NCBI RefSeq assembly: GCF_020035535.1
Contig: NZ_CP083349.1
Location: forward strand, 2,480,001 to 2,544,000
Reading direction: 5' to 3'
Origin: Ensifer adhaerens
GTDB lineage: Bacteria > Pseudomonadota > Alphaproteobacteria > Rhizobiales > Rhizobiaceae
DNA length: 64,000 nucleotides
Shown here: in pieces, positions 8,705 to 16,908 of the stretch
How the letters are laid out: each line of letters starts with the position of its first letter
How positions within the stretch are numbered: position 1 is the stretch's first letter
Made by a program: the position numbers and the translations under genes
The notes under the pieces: generated by a model
Database searches by the model: none
The model's input: only the letters and a program-made list of their open reading frames with translations
Told to the model about the DNA's origin: nothing

Positions 8705-9571
8705 ATGACCGCGGCAACGAACACGAAGAGAAACCTGGTGACGGCGGCGCTGGTGGCGCCGGCCGCCGCCTGGCTGATGATCTTCCTCGTGCTGCCCTTC
8801 ATCGCCATGCTGGTCTTCGCCTTCGGCGAGCGCGCACCGGAAGGCGGCTACCAGGCAGCCTTCACCTTTGCGCAATTCGCCAATCTGCCGACGCGGGCAG
8901 CGGCCTTCTGGAATACGCTGATCCTCGCGCCGATCGGCGCGCTCGCCTGCCTGCTGATTGCCTATCCGGTCGCCTATTACCTCGCGGTCAAGGCGAACCC
9001 GCGCTACCGGCTGATCCTCGTGTCGCTCGTCGTCGTGCCCTTCTGGACAAGCCTGCTCGTGCGCACCTATGCCTGGATGTACATCCTCGGCTCGCGCGGC
9101 ATTCCGAACCTCTTGTCGATGATCGGCATCGAGGATGTCAGGATGCTGAACACGCCGGGCGCGGTCCTGCTCGGCATCGTCTACGGCTATCTGCCGTTGA
9201 TGATCATGCCGATCTATGTGAGCCTTGAAAAACTCGACCGCCGCCTGCTCGAGGCCTCCGCCGATCTAGGCGGAAGGCCGGTATCGACCTTCTTCGGCGT
9301 AACCCTGCCGCTCTCCTTGCCCGGTGTCATGACCGGCGTCGCGCTGGTGACGATCCTGCTGCTCGGCGAATATCTGATCCCGCAGCTGCTCGGCGGCGGC
9401 AAGGTCTTCTTCATCGGCAATGCGCTGGTCGATCTATTCCTGCAGTCGCGCAACTGGCCCTTCGGCTCGGCGATTGCCGTCACGCTGGTCGCCGTCGTCG
9501 TGGTGATCCTGATGGTGGCGATGCGCATCGCCTTCCGCGTTGCCGGCACAAGACAGGTGGATCTCGTCTGA
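8705..9571 (+). CDS. Polyamine/betaine-type ABC permease (PotB-like)
   Basis: A 288-residue inner-membrane permease with a first helix at about residues 12-38. The EAA-loop-like segment (LEASADLGGRPVSTFFGVTL) lies near residues 182-201, as in PotB/PotH. It is separated from the binding-protein gene by a RIME-like repeat and overlaps the next permease gene by one base (TGATG), so the two are translationally coupled. It forms half of the channel for the 6140-10389 importer. Confidence 0.9.
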   Translation: MTAATNTKRNLVTAALVAPAAAWLMIFLVLPFIAMLVFAFGERAPEGGYQAAFTFAQFANLPTRAAAFWNTLILAPIGALACLLIAYPVAYYLAVKANPRYRLILVSLVVVPFWTSLLVRTYAWMYILGSRGIPNLLSMIGIEDVRMLNTPGAVLLGIVYGYLPLMIMPIYVSLEKLDRRLLEASADLGGRPVSTFFGVTLPLSLPGVMTGVALVTILLLGEYLIPQLLGGGKVFFIGNALVDLFLQSRNWPFGSAIAVTLVAVVVVILMVAMRIAFRVAGTRQVDLV

Positions 9572-10389
9572 TGCGCGCCTTCATCTCCTCCGTCTATCTC
9601 TTCCTCTATGCGCCGATCGCGCTCGTCGTGCTGTTCTCCTTCAATGCGGGGCGCAATGCCAGCGAGTTCACCGGGTTTTCGACCGCCTGGTACGGCAAGG
9701 CGCTAGGCAACACCTTCCTGGTCTCGGCCCTCCAGAACAGCCTGATGATCGCCTTTACCAGCGCCACGCTTGCCGCGATCTTCGGCACCATGGCAGCCCT
9801 TGGCATGGAGCGGCTGGCGCCGCGCAACCGGGCGATCTTCGATGCGCTCTTTGCCGCCGCCATCGTCGTTCCCGGCGTCGTCATCGGCATCGCGACGCTG
9901 GTTGCCCTCGTCGCCGTCTTCTCCTTCGTCAATCCGGCGCTGGCAACGATCTGGCCCGGCGACCAGCCGCCGCAGCTCGGCCTTGGCTACGGCTCGATCA
10001 TCGCCGCCCACGGCCTGTTTTCCATGGCGCTGGTGACGATGATCGTGAAGGCCCGCATCGCCAGCCTTGGCCGCGATATCGTCGAGGCATCTGGTGATCT
10101 CTACGCGACGCCGCTCACCACCTTCCGGCTGATCGTGCTGCCGCAGATCCTGCCCTCGATTCTTGCCGGCTTCCTGCTCGCCTTCACCTTCTCCTTCGAC
10201 GATTTCATCATCGCCTTCTTCGTCGCAGGCTCGAAGACTACGCTGCCGATCTACGTCTTCGCCTCGATCCGCCGCGGCGTGACGCCGGAGATCAACGCGA
10301 TCGCGACGCTGGTGCTCGTCGCCTCGCTGCTTCTGATCCTGACCGCCCGCGTCCTGATGCGGGAAAAGAAAACGAAATCCGGGGAGTGA
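9571..10389 (+). CDS. Polyamine/betaine-type ABC permease (PotC-like)
   Basis: A 272-residue inner-membrane permease, partner of the PotB-like protein. An EAA-type loop (VEASGDLYATPLTTFRLIVL) lies near residues 171-190, followed by the SFDDFIIAFF segment that is strongly conserved in PotC/PotI. Its start overlaps the preceding stop. The SDR gene follows after four bases, so the operon continues. The family is firm; the substrate is open. Confidence 0.9.
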   Translation: MRAFISSVYLFLYAPIALVVLFSFNAGRNASEFTGFSTAWYGKALGNTFLVSALQNSLMIAFTSATLAAIFGTMAALGMERLAPRNRAIFDALFAAAIVVPGVVIGIATLVALVAVFSFVNPALATIWPGDQPPQLGLGYGSIIAAHGLFSMALVTMIVKARIASLGRDIVEASGDLYATPLTTFRLIVLPQILPSILAGFLLAFTFSFDDFIIAFFVAGSKTTLPIYVFASIRRGVTPEINAIATLVLVASLLLILTARVLMREKKTKSGE

Positions 10390-10393
10390 AACC

Positions 10394-11155
10394 ATGATCC
10401 TGAAAAACCGGGTCGCGATCGTGACCGGAGCGGGCTCCGGGATCGGTCAGGCGGGTGCAGCCATCATGGCGCGCGAAGGCGCCCATGTCGTCGTCGTCGA
10501 CCGCAGCCTTGCGGCAGCGGTGACCGCCGTGGAAGAGATCGCCGCCAAGGGCGGCAGCGCCGAGGCGCTCGCAATCGACGTCACCGACGACGCGGCCCTT
10601 TCCGACGGCATTGCCGATATCGTCTATCGCCACGGCCGCATCGACATCCTGCACAACCATGCCGGCGCCCAGGTTGCGGGCGATCTGGAAGAGGTCGAGG
10701 TCGCGGGCTTCGACCGCTCCTGGAACCTCAATGTCCGCGCCCATTTCATGGCCGCACGGCTGGTCATGCCGTCGATGCGCGCCGCCGGCCGCGGCGTCAT
10801 CCTCAACACCTCCTCTTCCTCAGGCGTGCTCTACGACCGCGAGATGATCGCCTATACGACGACCAAACACGCCGTCATCGCCATGACCAAACAGATGGCC
10901 GGCGACTACGCCCGCCACGGCATCCGCGTCAACGCGCTCTGCCCCGGCTGGGTCGACACCCCCTTCAACGAGCCCTTCATCGCCCAGATGGGCGGCCGCG
11001 GCGCAATCGAATCCTATATCCGTGAAAAGGTGCCACTCGGGCGCTGGGCCAGCGTCGATGAGATCGCCGAATCGATCCTCTTCCTCGTCTCCGACCGCTC
11101 CTCCTACATGACCGGCCAGATCCTCGTGGTGGATGGCGGCGAGACGGTGGTGTGA
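10394..11155 (+). CDS. Short-chain dehydrogenase/reductase (SDR)
   Basis: A 253-residue classical SDR. The cofactor motif TGAGSGIG (residues 11-18) and following VVVVD suggest NAD(H) preference. The usual NNAG appears as HNHAG. The catalytic set is Ser in NTSSSSG, and Tyr and Lys in YTTTK. The C-terminus has the usual YMTGQILVVDGG. It is the last gene of the transporter operon (4-base gap), so it probably oxidises or reduces the imported compound or a product of it. The substrate cannot be predicted from sequence. Confidence 0.88.
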   Translation: MILKNRVAIVTGAGSGIGQAGAAIMAREGAHVVVVDRSLAAAVTAVEEIAAKGGSAEALAIDVTDDAALSDGIADIVYRHGRIDILHNHAGAQVAGDLEEVEVAGFDRSWNLNVRAHFMAARLVMPSMRAAGRGVILNTSSSSGVLYDREMIAYTTTKHAVIAMTKQMAGDYARHGIRVNALCPGWVDTPFNEPFIAQMGGRGAIESYIREKVPLGRWASVDEIAESILFLVSDRSSYMTGQILVVDGGETVV

Positions 11156-11223
11156 TGGGCGCGCACTGAGGTCGTTTCCTCCCCTCCCTATTCCTATGGT
11201 GCCCGGAGCATAGCCTCTTCATC

Positions 11224-11254
11224 CCTCGTTCCTGTGCTTGTCACAGGAATGAGG
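11224..11254. repeat. Short palindromic repeat with CTTGT loop, copy 1
   Basis: CCTCGTTCCTGTG (11224-11236), loop CTTGT, then CACAGGAATGAGG (11242-11254): a 13-bp stem with one mismatch. A near-identical palindrome occurs in the same orientation at 12176, and the two flank the methyltransferase gene. It lies between convergent genes here, so it could also act as a transcription stop. It is a different family from the RIME-like units. Confidence 0.6.
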
Positions 11255-11274
11255 CAGGCGAATGCGAAGCCCTG

Positions 11275-12081
11275 TCACGCCTTCGGAACGATACCCCGAC
11301 ACGCCCAAGCGACCGCCGCAAAGGATCGCGGCCCGTCCGGCTGGCCGGCTTCGTAGGCAGCGCGAATGGCCGCGTCGACCTTCGCCCGCTGGTCCGCGTC
11401 GAGCCCGGCGACGTATTTGCCGAGCGGTCCCTCGCCCGCGGCGATCGGCTCCCAGAAATCGGCGAACGACAGATAGTCCATCCGGATCAGGAGCGAAGTC
11501 TGCCGGACGTCCGTAAGGCCATTCGCGACGAAGCTCTGCATCATCTCGCCCGGCCGCATCATCGGCTGGAAACAATAGCGGCTGCGCACCCGATCGGCGT
11601 TGCCATCGAGCACCGCCGCCGTATCGAGCACCATTCTCATCCCCGGCATGCCGCCGAGATGATCCCAGACTGCCGCGGCGACGACACCGCCCGGTCGCAC
11701 GACACGGCGCATTTCGGCAACGGCCTTTCCCGCCTCCGGCACGAAATGCAGCACCAGCAGCGCCAGCGCCCGATCGAAGGAACCATCTGCAAAAGGAAGC
11801 GCGCAGGCATCGGCCTGTTGGACCTTGATCCTCGGGTCGGTATTGCCCCGCATCGTCGCCTCGACAAACACAGGCGAGAAGTCGATCGCGGTAATCTCAC
11901 TGACATTGGCCGCGTGCGGCAACGCAAAGGTCAGGCTTCCGGTACCGCAGCCGACCTCCAGCACCCGTTCGCCGTCGGCAAGCCCCGCAAAGTCGATGAA
12001 AGGCGGCGCCAGCTGGCGGCTCCACCGGCCCATCAGTTGCTCGTAGCCGGCCGCACTCTGCACATTGAAGCTCGATGTCAT
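11275..12081 (-). CDS. Class I SAM-dependent methyltransferase
   Basis: A 268-residue cytosolic methyltransferase of the UbiE/Methyltransf_11 type. The SAM-binding motif I is VLEVGCGTGSL (about residues 40-50), followed by the acidic ITAIDFS and post-motif ADACALPFADGSFD. The ATG at 12081 is preceded by GGAGGCGATC; the longer frame to 12237 runs through the flanking palindrome and is not believed. It is downstream of the urocanase-like gene on the same strand, 163 bases away. The substrate is unknown. S-methylation of a thiol or thione intermediate is an attractive idea because the operon has an S-methylthiohydantoin desulfurase-family protein, but small housekeeping roles are equally possible. 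Confidence 0.8.
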   Translation of the reverse strand: MTSSFNVQSAAGYEQLMGRWSRQLAPPFIDFAGLADGERVLEVGCGTGSLTFALPHAANVSEITAIDFSPVFVEATMRGNTDPRIKVQQADACALPFADGSFDRALALLVLHFVPEAGKAVAEMRRVVRPGGVVAAAVWDHLGGMPGMRMVLDTAAVLDGNADRVRSRYCFQPMMRPGEMMQSFVANGLTDVRQTSLLIRMDYLSFADFWEPIAAGEGPLGKYVAGLDADQRAKVDAAIRAAYEAGQPDGPRSFAAVAWACRGIVPKA

Positions 12082-12175
12082 GATCGCCTCCGGCAGCAAA
12101 GACGGCATTCTAGCGCTTGGCCCGCCGTGCACCAAGGCATTCGCGTCGAGAGGGGGCCCGGAGCGCGCCTCCTCT

Positions 12176-12208
12176 CCCTCATTTCTGTGCTTGTCACAGA
12201 GATGAGGG
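12176..12208. repeat. Short palindromic repeat with CTTGT loop, copy 2
   Basis: CCCTCATTTCTGTG (12176-12189), loop CTTGT, then CACAGAGATGAGGG (12195-12208): a 14-bp stem with one mismatch. It is the second copy of the palindrome at 11224, in the same orientation. It sits between the urocanase-like and methyltransferase genes and may attenuate read-through into the latter. Confidence 0.6.
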
Positions 12209-12244
12209 AAGCCCGTGCGGGGGCCTCCCACTCTCACGCGAAGC

Positions 12245-13903
12245 CTACACCTTCACGTGCCCGATGCCCTTGGCGGCGATCTCCTCGAAACTCTCGTCAT
12301 AGCCGGCATCGGCATAGCGGATGACACCGAGCGAGGTGTCGTTGGTAAGCGCATGGTCCAGCCGCTCGTCCGCTTCCACCGTGCCGTCGGCAATGACCGT
12401 CACGCCGCAACTCGTCATGTAGCCGGCATAGCCGCCACCGCCGGAATGCACGACAACGAGATCGGCCATCGAGGAGCAGAGCAGCATGGCGTCGAGTAGC
12501 GGCCAGTCGGCGATCGCATCCGATCCATCCTTCATCCGCTCGGTCATGATGTTCGGATGCGCCATGGCGCCAGCATCGAGGTGGTCGCGGGAAAATGCGA
12601 TCGGCCCCTTGAGCTCGCCGGATGCCACCAGTTCGTTGACGCGCCGAGCCAGGGCCGTGCGCTCGCCGTGGCCGAGCCAGGCGATGCGGGCGGGTAGGCC
12701 TTCGAAGGGGATATGCTCGCGCGCGAGCCTGATCCAGTTGGTGATGATCTTGTTGTCGGGGAACATGTCGAGCAGCAGATCGTCGATCCGGGCAATATCG
12801 CTCTCCTCGCCCGAAAGTGCCATCCAGCGGAACGGGCCGATGGCGCGAGCAAAGAGCGGGCGCAGATAGGCTTCGGTGAAGATCGGAATGTCGAAGGCAT
12901 TGGCGACGCCGCCCTCGCGCGCCTGGGTGCGGATGAGGTTGCCGTTGTCGAAGACCTCAGCGCCCTTTTTCTGGAAGTCGAGCATCGCCGTGACGTGTTC
13001 GACGATCGAGGCGCGGCTTGCCGCCATCAACTGCCCCTGGCCGTCGTCGCGCAGCGATTTCACCTGGTCGGGGCTCATGCCCTTCGGCACGTATCCATAG
13101 ACGAGGTCATGCGCCGAGGTCTGGTCGGTCACCACGTCGGGCACGATGCCGCGCCGAGCGATCTCCGGATAGATTTCCGCCGCATTACCGACAAGGCCGA
13201 CGGAGAGCGCCCGCTTCTCCTTCACCGCCGCGTCGATCATCGCAAGTGCCACGTCAAGATTGGGGGCGATCTCCTGCAGGTAGCCGATCTCTCGCCGCTT
13301 CTTCGCCCGCTCCGCATCGATGTCGACGCAGAGGATCGCCGCACCCGCCATGCGGCCGGCGAGCGGCTGCGCCCCGCCCATGCCGCCAAGACCGGCGGTC
13401 AGCACGAAACGGCCCGCGAGATCGCCGCCGAAGCGACGCTCGGCGATGCGCATGAAGATCTCGTAGGTGCCCTGGATCACACCCTGGCTGCCGATATATT
13501 GCCAGGCGCCGGCCGTCAGCCCGCCCCAGCAGATCAGCCCTTTCCGCTGCAAGTCGTAGAAAACCTCTGCCTTCGCCCATTGGCCGACGATGTTGCAATT
13601 GGCCATGATGACCAGCGGCGCCTTGGCGTGAGTCTTGAGCAGGCCGACGGGCTTGCCCGACTGAATGATGAGCGTCTGGTCCTCGTCCATTTCGATGAGT
13701 GTCTTGACGATGGCGCGGTGCGCCGGCCAGTTGCGCGCCGCCTTGCCGAGCGCGGCATAGACGACCAGATTGTCCGGATCCTCGCCGACCGAAAGCACGT
13801 TTTCAAGCAGCCGCAGCAGCGCCTCCTGCCGCCAGCCCTTGGCGCGCAGCTCCGGCCCACCGGGGATCGGAAAACCGGGATGACGGGGATTGGCCTTGGG
13901 CAT
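12245..13903 (-). CDS. Urocanase-family hydratase lacking the catalytic Cys; probable thiourocanate hydratase
   Basis: A 552-residue urocanase-fold protein. Conserved parts include QSGKPVGLLKTH (residues 81-92), GLTAGAWQYIGSQGVIQGTYE (128-148), the NAD-binding GGMGGAQPLAG (173-183), GPFRW and DWPLLDAML. Two functional differences stand out. Canonical urocanases have ARICW at the catalytic Cys (Cys410 in P. putida); this protein has ARIAW (Ala408). The canonical HHGGGVGMGFSQH segment is HSGGGGYAGYMTS here. It would still use NAD+ to add water across a urocanate-like side chain, but probably not on plain urocanate. Its neighbours point to thiourocanate. Start is ATG 13903 with AGAGGA upstream. 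Reduced or no activity with this Ala remains possible. Confidence 0.85.
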   Translation of the reverse strand: MPKANPRHPGFPIPGGPELRAKGWRQEALLRLLENVLSVGEDPDNLVVYAALGKAARNWPAHRAIVKTLIEMDEDQTLIIQSGKPVGLLKTHAKAPLVIMANCNIVGQWAKAEVFYDLQRKGLICWGGLTAGAWQYIGSQGVIQGTYEIFMRIAERRFGGDLAGRFVLTAGLGGMGGAQPLAGRMAGAAILCVDIDAERAKKRREIGYLQEIAPNLDVALAMIDAAVKEKRALSVGLVGNAAEIYPEIARRGIVPDVVTDQTSAHDLVYGYVPKGMSPDQVKSLRDDGQGQLMAASRASIVEHVTAMLDFQKKGAEVFDNGNLIRTQAREGGVANAFDIPIFTEAYLRPLFARAIGPFRWMALSGEESDIARIDDLLLDMFPDNKIITNWIRLAREHIPFEGLPARIAWLGHGERTALARRVNELVASGELKGPIAFSRDHLDAGAMAHPNIMTERMKDGSDAIADWPLLDAMLLCSSMADLVVVHSGGGGYAGYMTSCGVTVIADGTVEADERLDHALTNDTSLGVIRYADAGYDESFEEIAAKGIGHVKV

Positions 13904-14055
13904 CGTCTCGTTCCTCTTTGATATCTCGGTGGGGGCAGACGCCCTCCCGTCTACGTCAGTGGGGTCGTGCCCCTCTCATCCATGGTGGCGGGAGGTCACT
14001 GCCTCCTCACGTTCGCAGGTCGCGGCCCCTCACGTTTGTGGCGACGGATGGCGAC

Positions 14056-14110
14056 GGCCCCTCACCCTAGCCCTCTCCCCGCCTGCGGGGAGAGGGTCAG
14101 GTGAGGGGCC
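14056..14110. repeat. RIME-like palindrome, copy 2 (short form)
   Basis: GGCCCCTCACC (14056-14066) and GGTGAGGGGCC (14100-14110) are the outer arms, with GCCCTCTCCCCGC/GCGGGGAGAGGG as inner arms around a two-base centre. It fills part of the 270-base gap between the TfoX-like and urocanase-like genes. This is a single near-perfect hairpin rather than the composite longer elements elsewhere. The rest of the gap shows only the urocanase-like gene's ribosome site. Confidence 0.75.
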
Positions 14111-14173
14111 AACGCGAACAATTACTTGTAGCGCAACCCTCTAACACTCTCGGACAGCGCAAGCCGTCAACTC

Positions 14174-14503
14174 TCACTTGGGCGGCAATGTCTCGACGAA
14201 CGCGATCGCGCCATCGAGCAGCCGCTTGCGCAGCGCATCGTCGCCATAGGCGTCCGCCCCTGCCCGCACCCACCCGTGCATCGCCCGCCCGTTCATCACC
14301 ATCAGTTCGATACCCGGCAGATCAAGCGCCCAGCGATCATTGCCCTTGCCGAGCCGCACCAGCAGCGAACCCTCGCGCGCACCCAGAAGCAGGTTGCCAT
14401 GAAGCAGATAGGCCCAGCCGCCGAACATCGCCTTTTCCGAGAGCCCGGCGCGCTCGCCGAGTTCTTCTCGGATCAGCTCTTCCAGTCCCGCATCGCGCGC
14501 CAT
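14174..14503 (-). CDS. TfoX N-terminal domain protein
   Basis: A 109-residue cytosolic protein with the TfoX N-terminal fold: SEKAMFGGWAYLLHGNLLLGA (about residues 21-41), then a basic strand and GRAMHGWVRA near residue 75. ATG 14503 follows GGAGCAGGATC. It begins 13 bases after the DUF917 stop, so it belongs to the operon. Stand-alone TfoX_N proteins of this size have no established biochemical role, and a DNA-competence function is unlikely here. Its conservation within this catabolic operon would be worth testing. Confidence 0.8.
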   Translation of the reverse strand: MARDAGLEELIREELGERAGLSEKAMFGGWAYLLHGNLLLGAREGSLLVRLGKGNDRWALDLPGIELMVMNGRAMHGWVRAGADAYGDDALRKRLLDGAIAFVETLPPK

Positions 14504-14516
14504 GATCCTGCTCCCG

Positions 14517-15626
14517 TTACCTTCCGGAAAGGGCGTAACGAGCAAGCTCGATGCCCATCGCCTTTTCGACCGATGGATAGACCGTCGGGTCGAGCACGCT
14601 TGAAGACAGCGGGATCACCGTCTTCGGCACATGCAGCACGAAAATCTTCATGCCCACCTGAAGCTGGCCGACGCTCAAAGGTTCGCCCCCAGGCGACAGC
14701 GTGGTGATGACGTCGGGGAAGGTCGCAAGCCGCGTGCCTTCCGCAGAGTCAACCGCCATGTACTCGTTCATCACGTGCAATACCGTGGAGTCAGCGCCCC
14801 TCCCCAGCGTCCCCTTTTCCAGTGTCACGGTGCCGATGTCGAAGGCTTCCTTGGTATAGACGACGGATTTGTCGGTGATCGTGCCTTCCGAGAGGATCGC
14901 GCCGTTGGTCGTCTTGACGATGGCATCGATCACCGCGCTGCCGCCCTTCGCTTCCGCCGCGATGATCGCCTCGCCAAGCGCCAGCGCCAGCGAAATGCCC
15001 CCGAGCGCCGCATTGGCTTTCACATAGGATGCCCTGACCGGATTGCGGCAGGAGGCAATGAAGCCGCCGGACATGTCGGAGGCGGTGCGCAGGATCGGCG
15101 AGACCTTGGCGGTGGCGCCGCGCACCACCAGCTCGATGTAGCGGTTCTCCTCGCGGTTTCCCCCGACCGCCGTCTGGATCATCGGCTCGGGCGAGCCGGC
15201 AAGGCCGATCGAGCCCATGTCGCCGGTCGGATGGGCGCGGATATCACCGACGGCGTCCACTACCTTGGTGCCGAGGATCGCCGAGGGCAGCCAGCCGTTC
15301 AGCGTCGAGGACTTGCCGTTCTGGCCGATGATCAACCCCGAGAGCTTTTCGCCGAGCGCCTCCTGCAGGAGTTGCACGGCCTTGACGTAATCGACCCCGC
15401 GCATCTCCCAGGGCGTAGTCGAGGCCGGTGCGCCGATGGCGGCTGCGGTCGCCACCCAGTCCTGTGCGTCGAGTTCGTCGATCGAGACGAGCTCCGGCTT
15501 GCCGATGGACACCGCGGCATAACCGAGCATGCGGCCATGATCGGCCCAGCCGCCGCCGCCGGCCGCATAGACGGAACCGCCCTTGACCGCCGCCTCGACG
15601 TCCTTTTCCTTCAGTATCCGGCCCAT
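14517..15626 (-). CDS. DUF917 / S-methylthiohydantoin desulfurase-family protein
   Basis: A 369-residue cytosolic protein of the DUF917 family (Pfam PF06032, since renamed for S-methylthiohydantoin desulfurase, as I recall). Recognisable parts are GGSVYAAGGGGWADHGRML (about residues 15-33), DELDAQDWVATAAAIGAP, QNGKSSTLNGWLPSAILG and the C-terminal hydantoinase-like small domain. It lies between the carbamoylase gene (1-base gap) and the TfoX-like gene (13-base gap). Inferred reaction: hydrolytic removal of sulfur from a 2-thioxo- or 2-methylthio-imidazolone propionate, giving hydantoin-5-propionate. This is the step needed between a thiourocanate hydratase and a hydantoinase. Many family members are uncharacterised, so the exact substrate is inference. 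Confidence 0.8.
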   Translation of the reverse strand: MGRILKEKDVEAAVKGGSVYAAGGGGWADHGRMLGYAAVSIGKPELVSIDELDAQDWVATAAAIGAPASTTPWEMRGVDYVKAVQLLQEALGEKLSGLIIGQNGKSSTLNGWLPSAILGTKVVDAVGDIRAHPTGDMGSIGLAGSPEPMIQTAVGGNREENRYIELVVRGATAKVSPILRTASDMSGGFIASCRNPVRASYVKANAALGGISLALALGEAIIAAEAKGGSAVIDAIVKTTNGAILSEGTITDKSVVYTKEAFDIGTVTLEKGTLGRGADSTVLHVMNEYMAVDSAEGTRLATFPDVITTLSPGGEPLSVGQLQVGMKIFVLHVPKTVIPLSSSVLDPTVYPSVEKAMGIELARYALSGR

Positions 15627-15627
15627 C

Positions 15628-16908
15628 TCACACCTTCTCCTGCAATTTATTGTCGAGCCGCTTCACCGCATCGAAGAGAACGGCGGCGCCGAGCGCGATG
15701 TCGTCGTTTTCGGCCCACTCCTCCGGCGAATGCGAGCGTCCGCCGAGGCAGGGAATGAAGATCATCGCCGAACGGGTGATGCGCCCCATCCAGGCCGTGT
15801 CGTGGCCGGCGCCCGATGCCATGCGCCGATGCTTGGCGCCGATCGCATCGCAGCTGTCTTCGAGCGTCGAAAGCAGCAGCGGATCGCCCGGCGTCGGATG
15901 GTTGTCCGAGATCACATTGGCGGGCGCAATCGTCACGCCCGATGCCTCGGCGACACCCTGGCAAAGGGAGCCGAGCGTTGCCAGGAACCGCTCCATCTGC
16001 GGCCGCAGCTCGGCACGGGCATCGATCAGCAGCCGGACGCGAGACGGCACGACATTGGCTGCATTCGGCTCGATCGAAAACTCGCCGACCGTCGCGGTGA
16101 AATGCCCGTCGCCGTGAGAGAACTCCGTCGCCAGCCGCTCGATCTCCAGCACCAGCCGGGAGGCCACAACCAGCGCATCGCGCCGATGCCCCATCGGCGT
16201 CGTGCCGGCATGGTCCGCCTGTCCCTCGACGATGATCTCGATGCGGGTGATACCGGAAATGGCGGTAACGACCCCGACATCGAGCCGCCCGGTTTCGAGT
16301 ACCGGCCCCTGCTCGATGTGCAGTTCCAGGAACGCCTTGATATCCGAGCGCTTTGAGCCCGAGAGCCTGGAGGGATCACCGCCCACCTCGACGATGCCTT
16401 GCCAGAGGCTCAGGTCCCCTTGCGTGCGGTTCAGCCAGCCATCCGGCAGCACACCCGCCATGCCGCGGCTGCCGACGCAGGAGACGCCGAAGATCGACAC
16501 TTCCTCCGCCAGAAAGTCCACGATCTCCAGATCGTGGTCGAGCTCGATGCCGTTGTCGGAAAGCGCCCGCGCCACTTCGAGCGCCGCCGCTACCCCGGCG
16601 ATGCCGTCGAAGCGCCCGCCATCCGGCACCGTGTCGGAATGGGAGCCAAGAAGGATGGTGCCGAGTGCCGACTTTTTCCCCTTGCGCCGGCCGATCAGGT
16701 TGCCGGCAGCGTCGATCCGGGTTTCGAGCCCGGCCGCACGAAAACGCCGGTCGAGAAAGGCCCGACCTTCGAGGAAAAGCGGCGTGAAGGCGCGGCGCGT
16801 ATACGGCCGGTCCGGCTCGGTGATACCAGCCAAGCCGTTGACGATGCCGGCAATGCGGCTCGCATTGACGGGCAGATTGGCCGGAACCTTATGGGCGGTG
16901 TTGCTCAT
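15628..16908 (-). CDS. N-carbamoyl amino acid amidohydrolase (M20/AllC family), probable N-carbamoyl-L-glutamate hydrolase
   Basis: A 426-residue M20-fold metalloenzyme of the allantoate amidohydrolase/L-carbamoylase group. Metal and catalytic motifs are GSHSDTVPDGGRFDG (about residues 95-109), DFLAEE (about 132-137), LELHIEQGP (near 196), GAGHDTAWMG (near 373) and RSHSPEEW near the C-terminus. The start overlaps the hydantoinase stop by 4 bases (ATGA), so the two are coupled. Reaction class: hydrolysis of an N-carbamoyl group to amino acid, CO2 and ammonia. In this operon the natural substrate is likely N-carbamoyl-L-glutamate. Allantoate amidohydrolase is the main alternative, but no other purine catabolic gene is present. 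Confidence 0.88.
   Translation of the reverse strand: MSNTAHKVPANLPVNASRIAGIVNGLAGITEPDRPYTRRAFTPLFLEGRAFLDRRFRAAGLETRIDAAGNLIGRRKGKKSALGTILLGSHSDTVPDGGRFDGIAGVAAALEVARALSDNGIELDHDLEIVDFLAEEVSIFGVSCVGSRGMAGVLPDGWLNRTQGDLSLWQGIVEVGGDPSRLSGSKRSDIKAFLELHIEQGPVLETGRLDVGVVTAISGITRIEIIVEGQADHAGTTPMGHRRDALVVASRLVLEIERLATEFSHGDGHFTATVGEFSIEPNAANVVPSRVRLLIDARAELRPQMERFLATLGSLCQGVAEASGVTIAPANVISDNHPTPGDPLLLSTLEDSCDAIGAKHRRMASGAGHDTAWMGRITRSAMIFIPCLGGRSHSPEEWAENDDIALGAAVLFDAVKRLDNKLQEKV

Noticed and set aside
12082..12237. 52-residue N-terminal extension of the methyltransferase frame
   Set aside because: It is a read-through of the palindromic repeat; a good ribosome site precedes ATG 12081.
12245..13903. 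Annotation as ordinary HutU of a histidine utilisation operon
   Set aside because: The catalytic Cys is absent, no hutG/hutI gene is present, and the neighbours match a thiohydantoin route instead.
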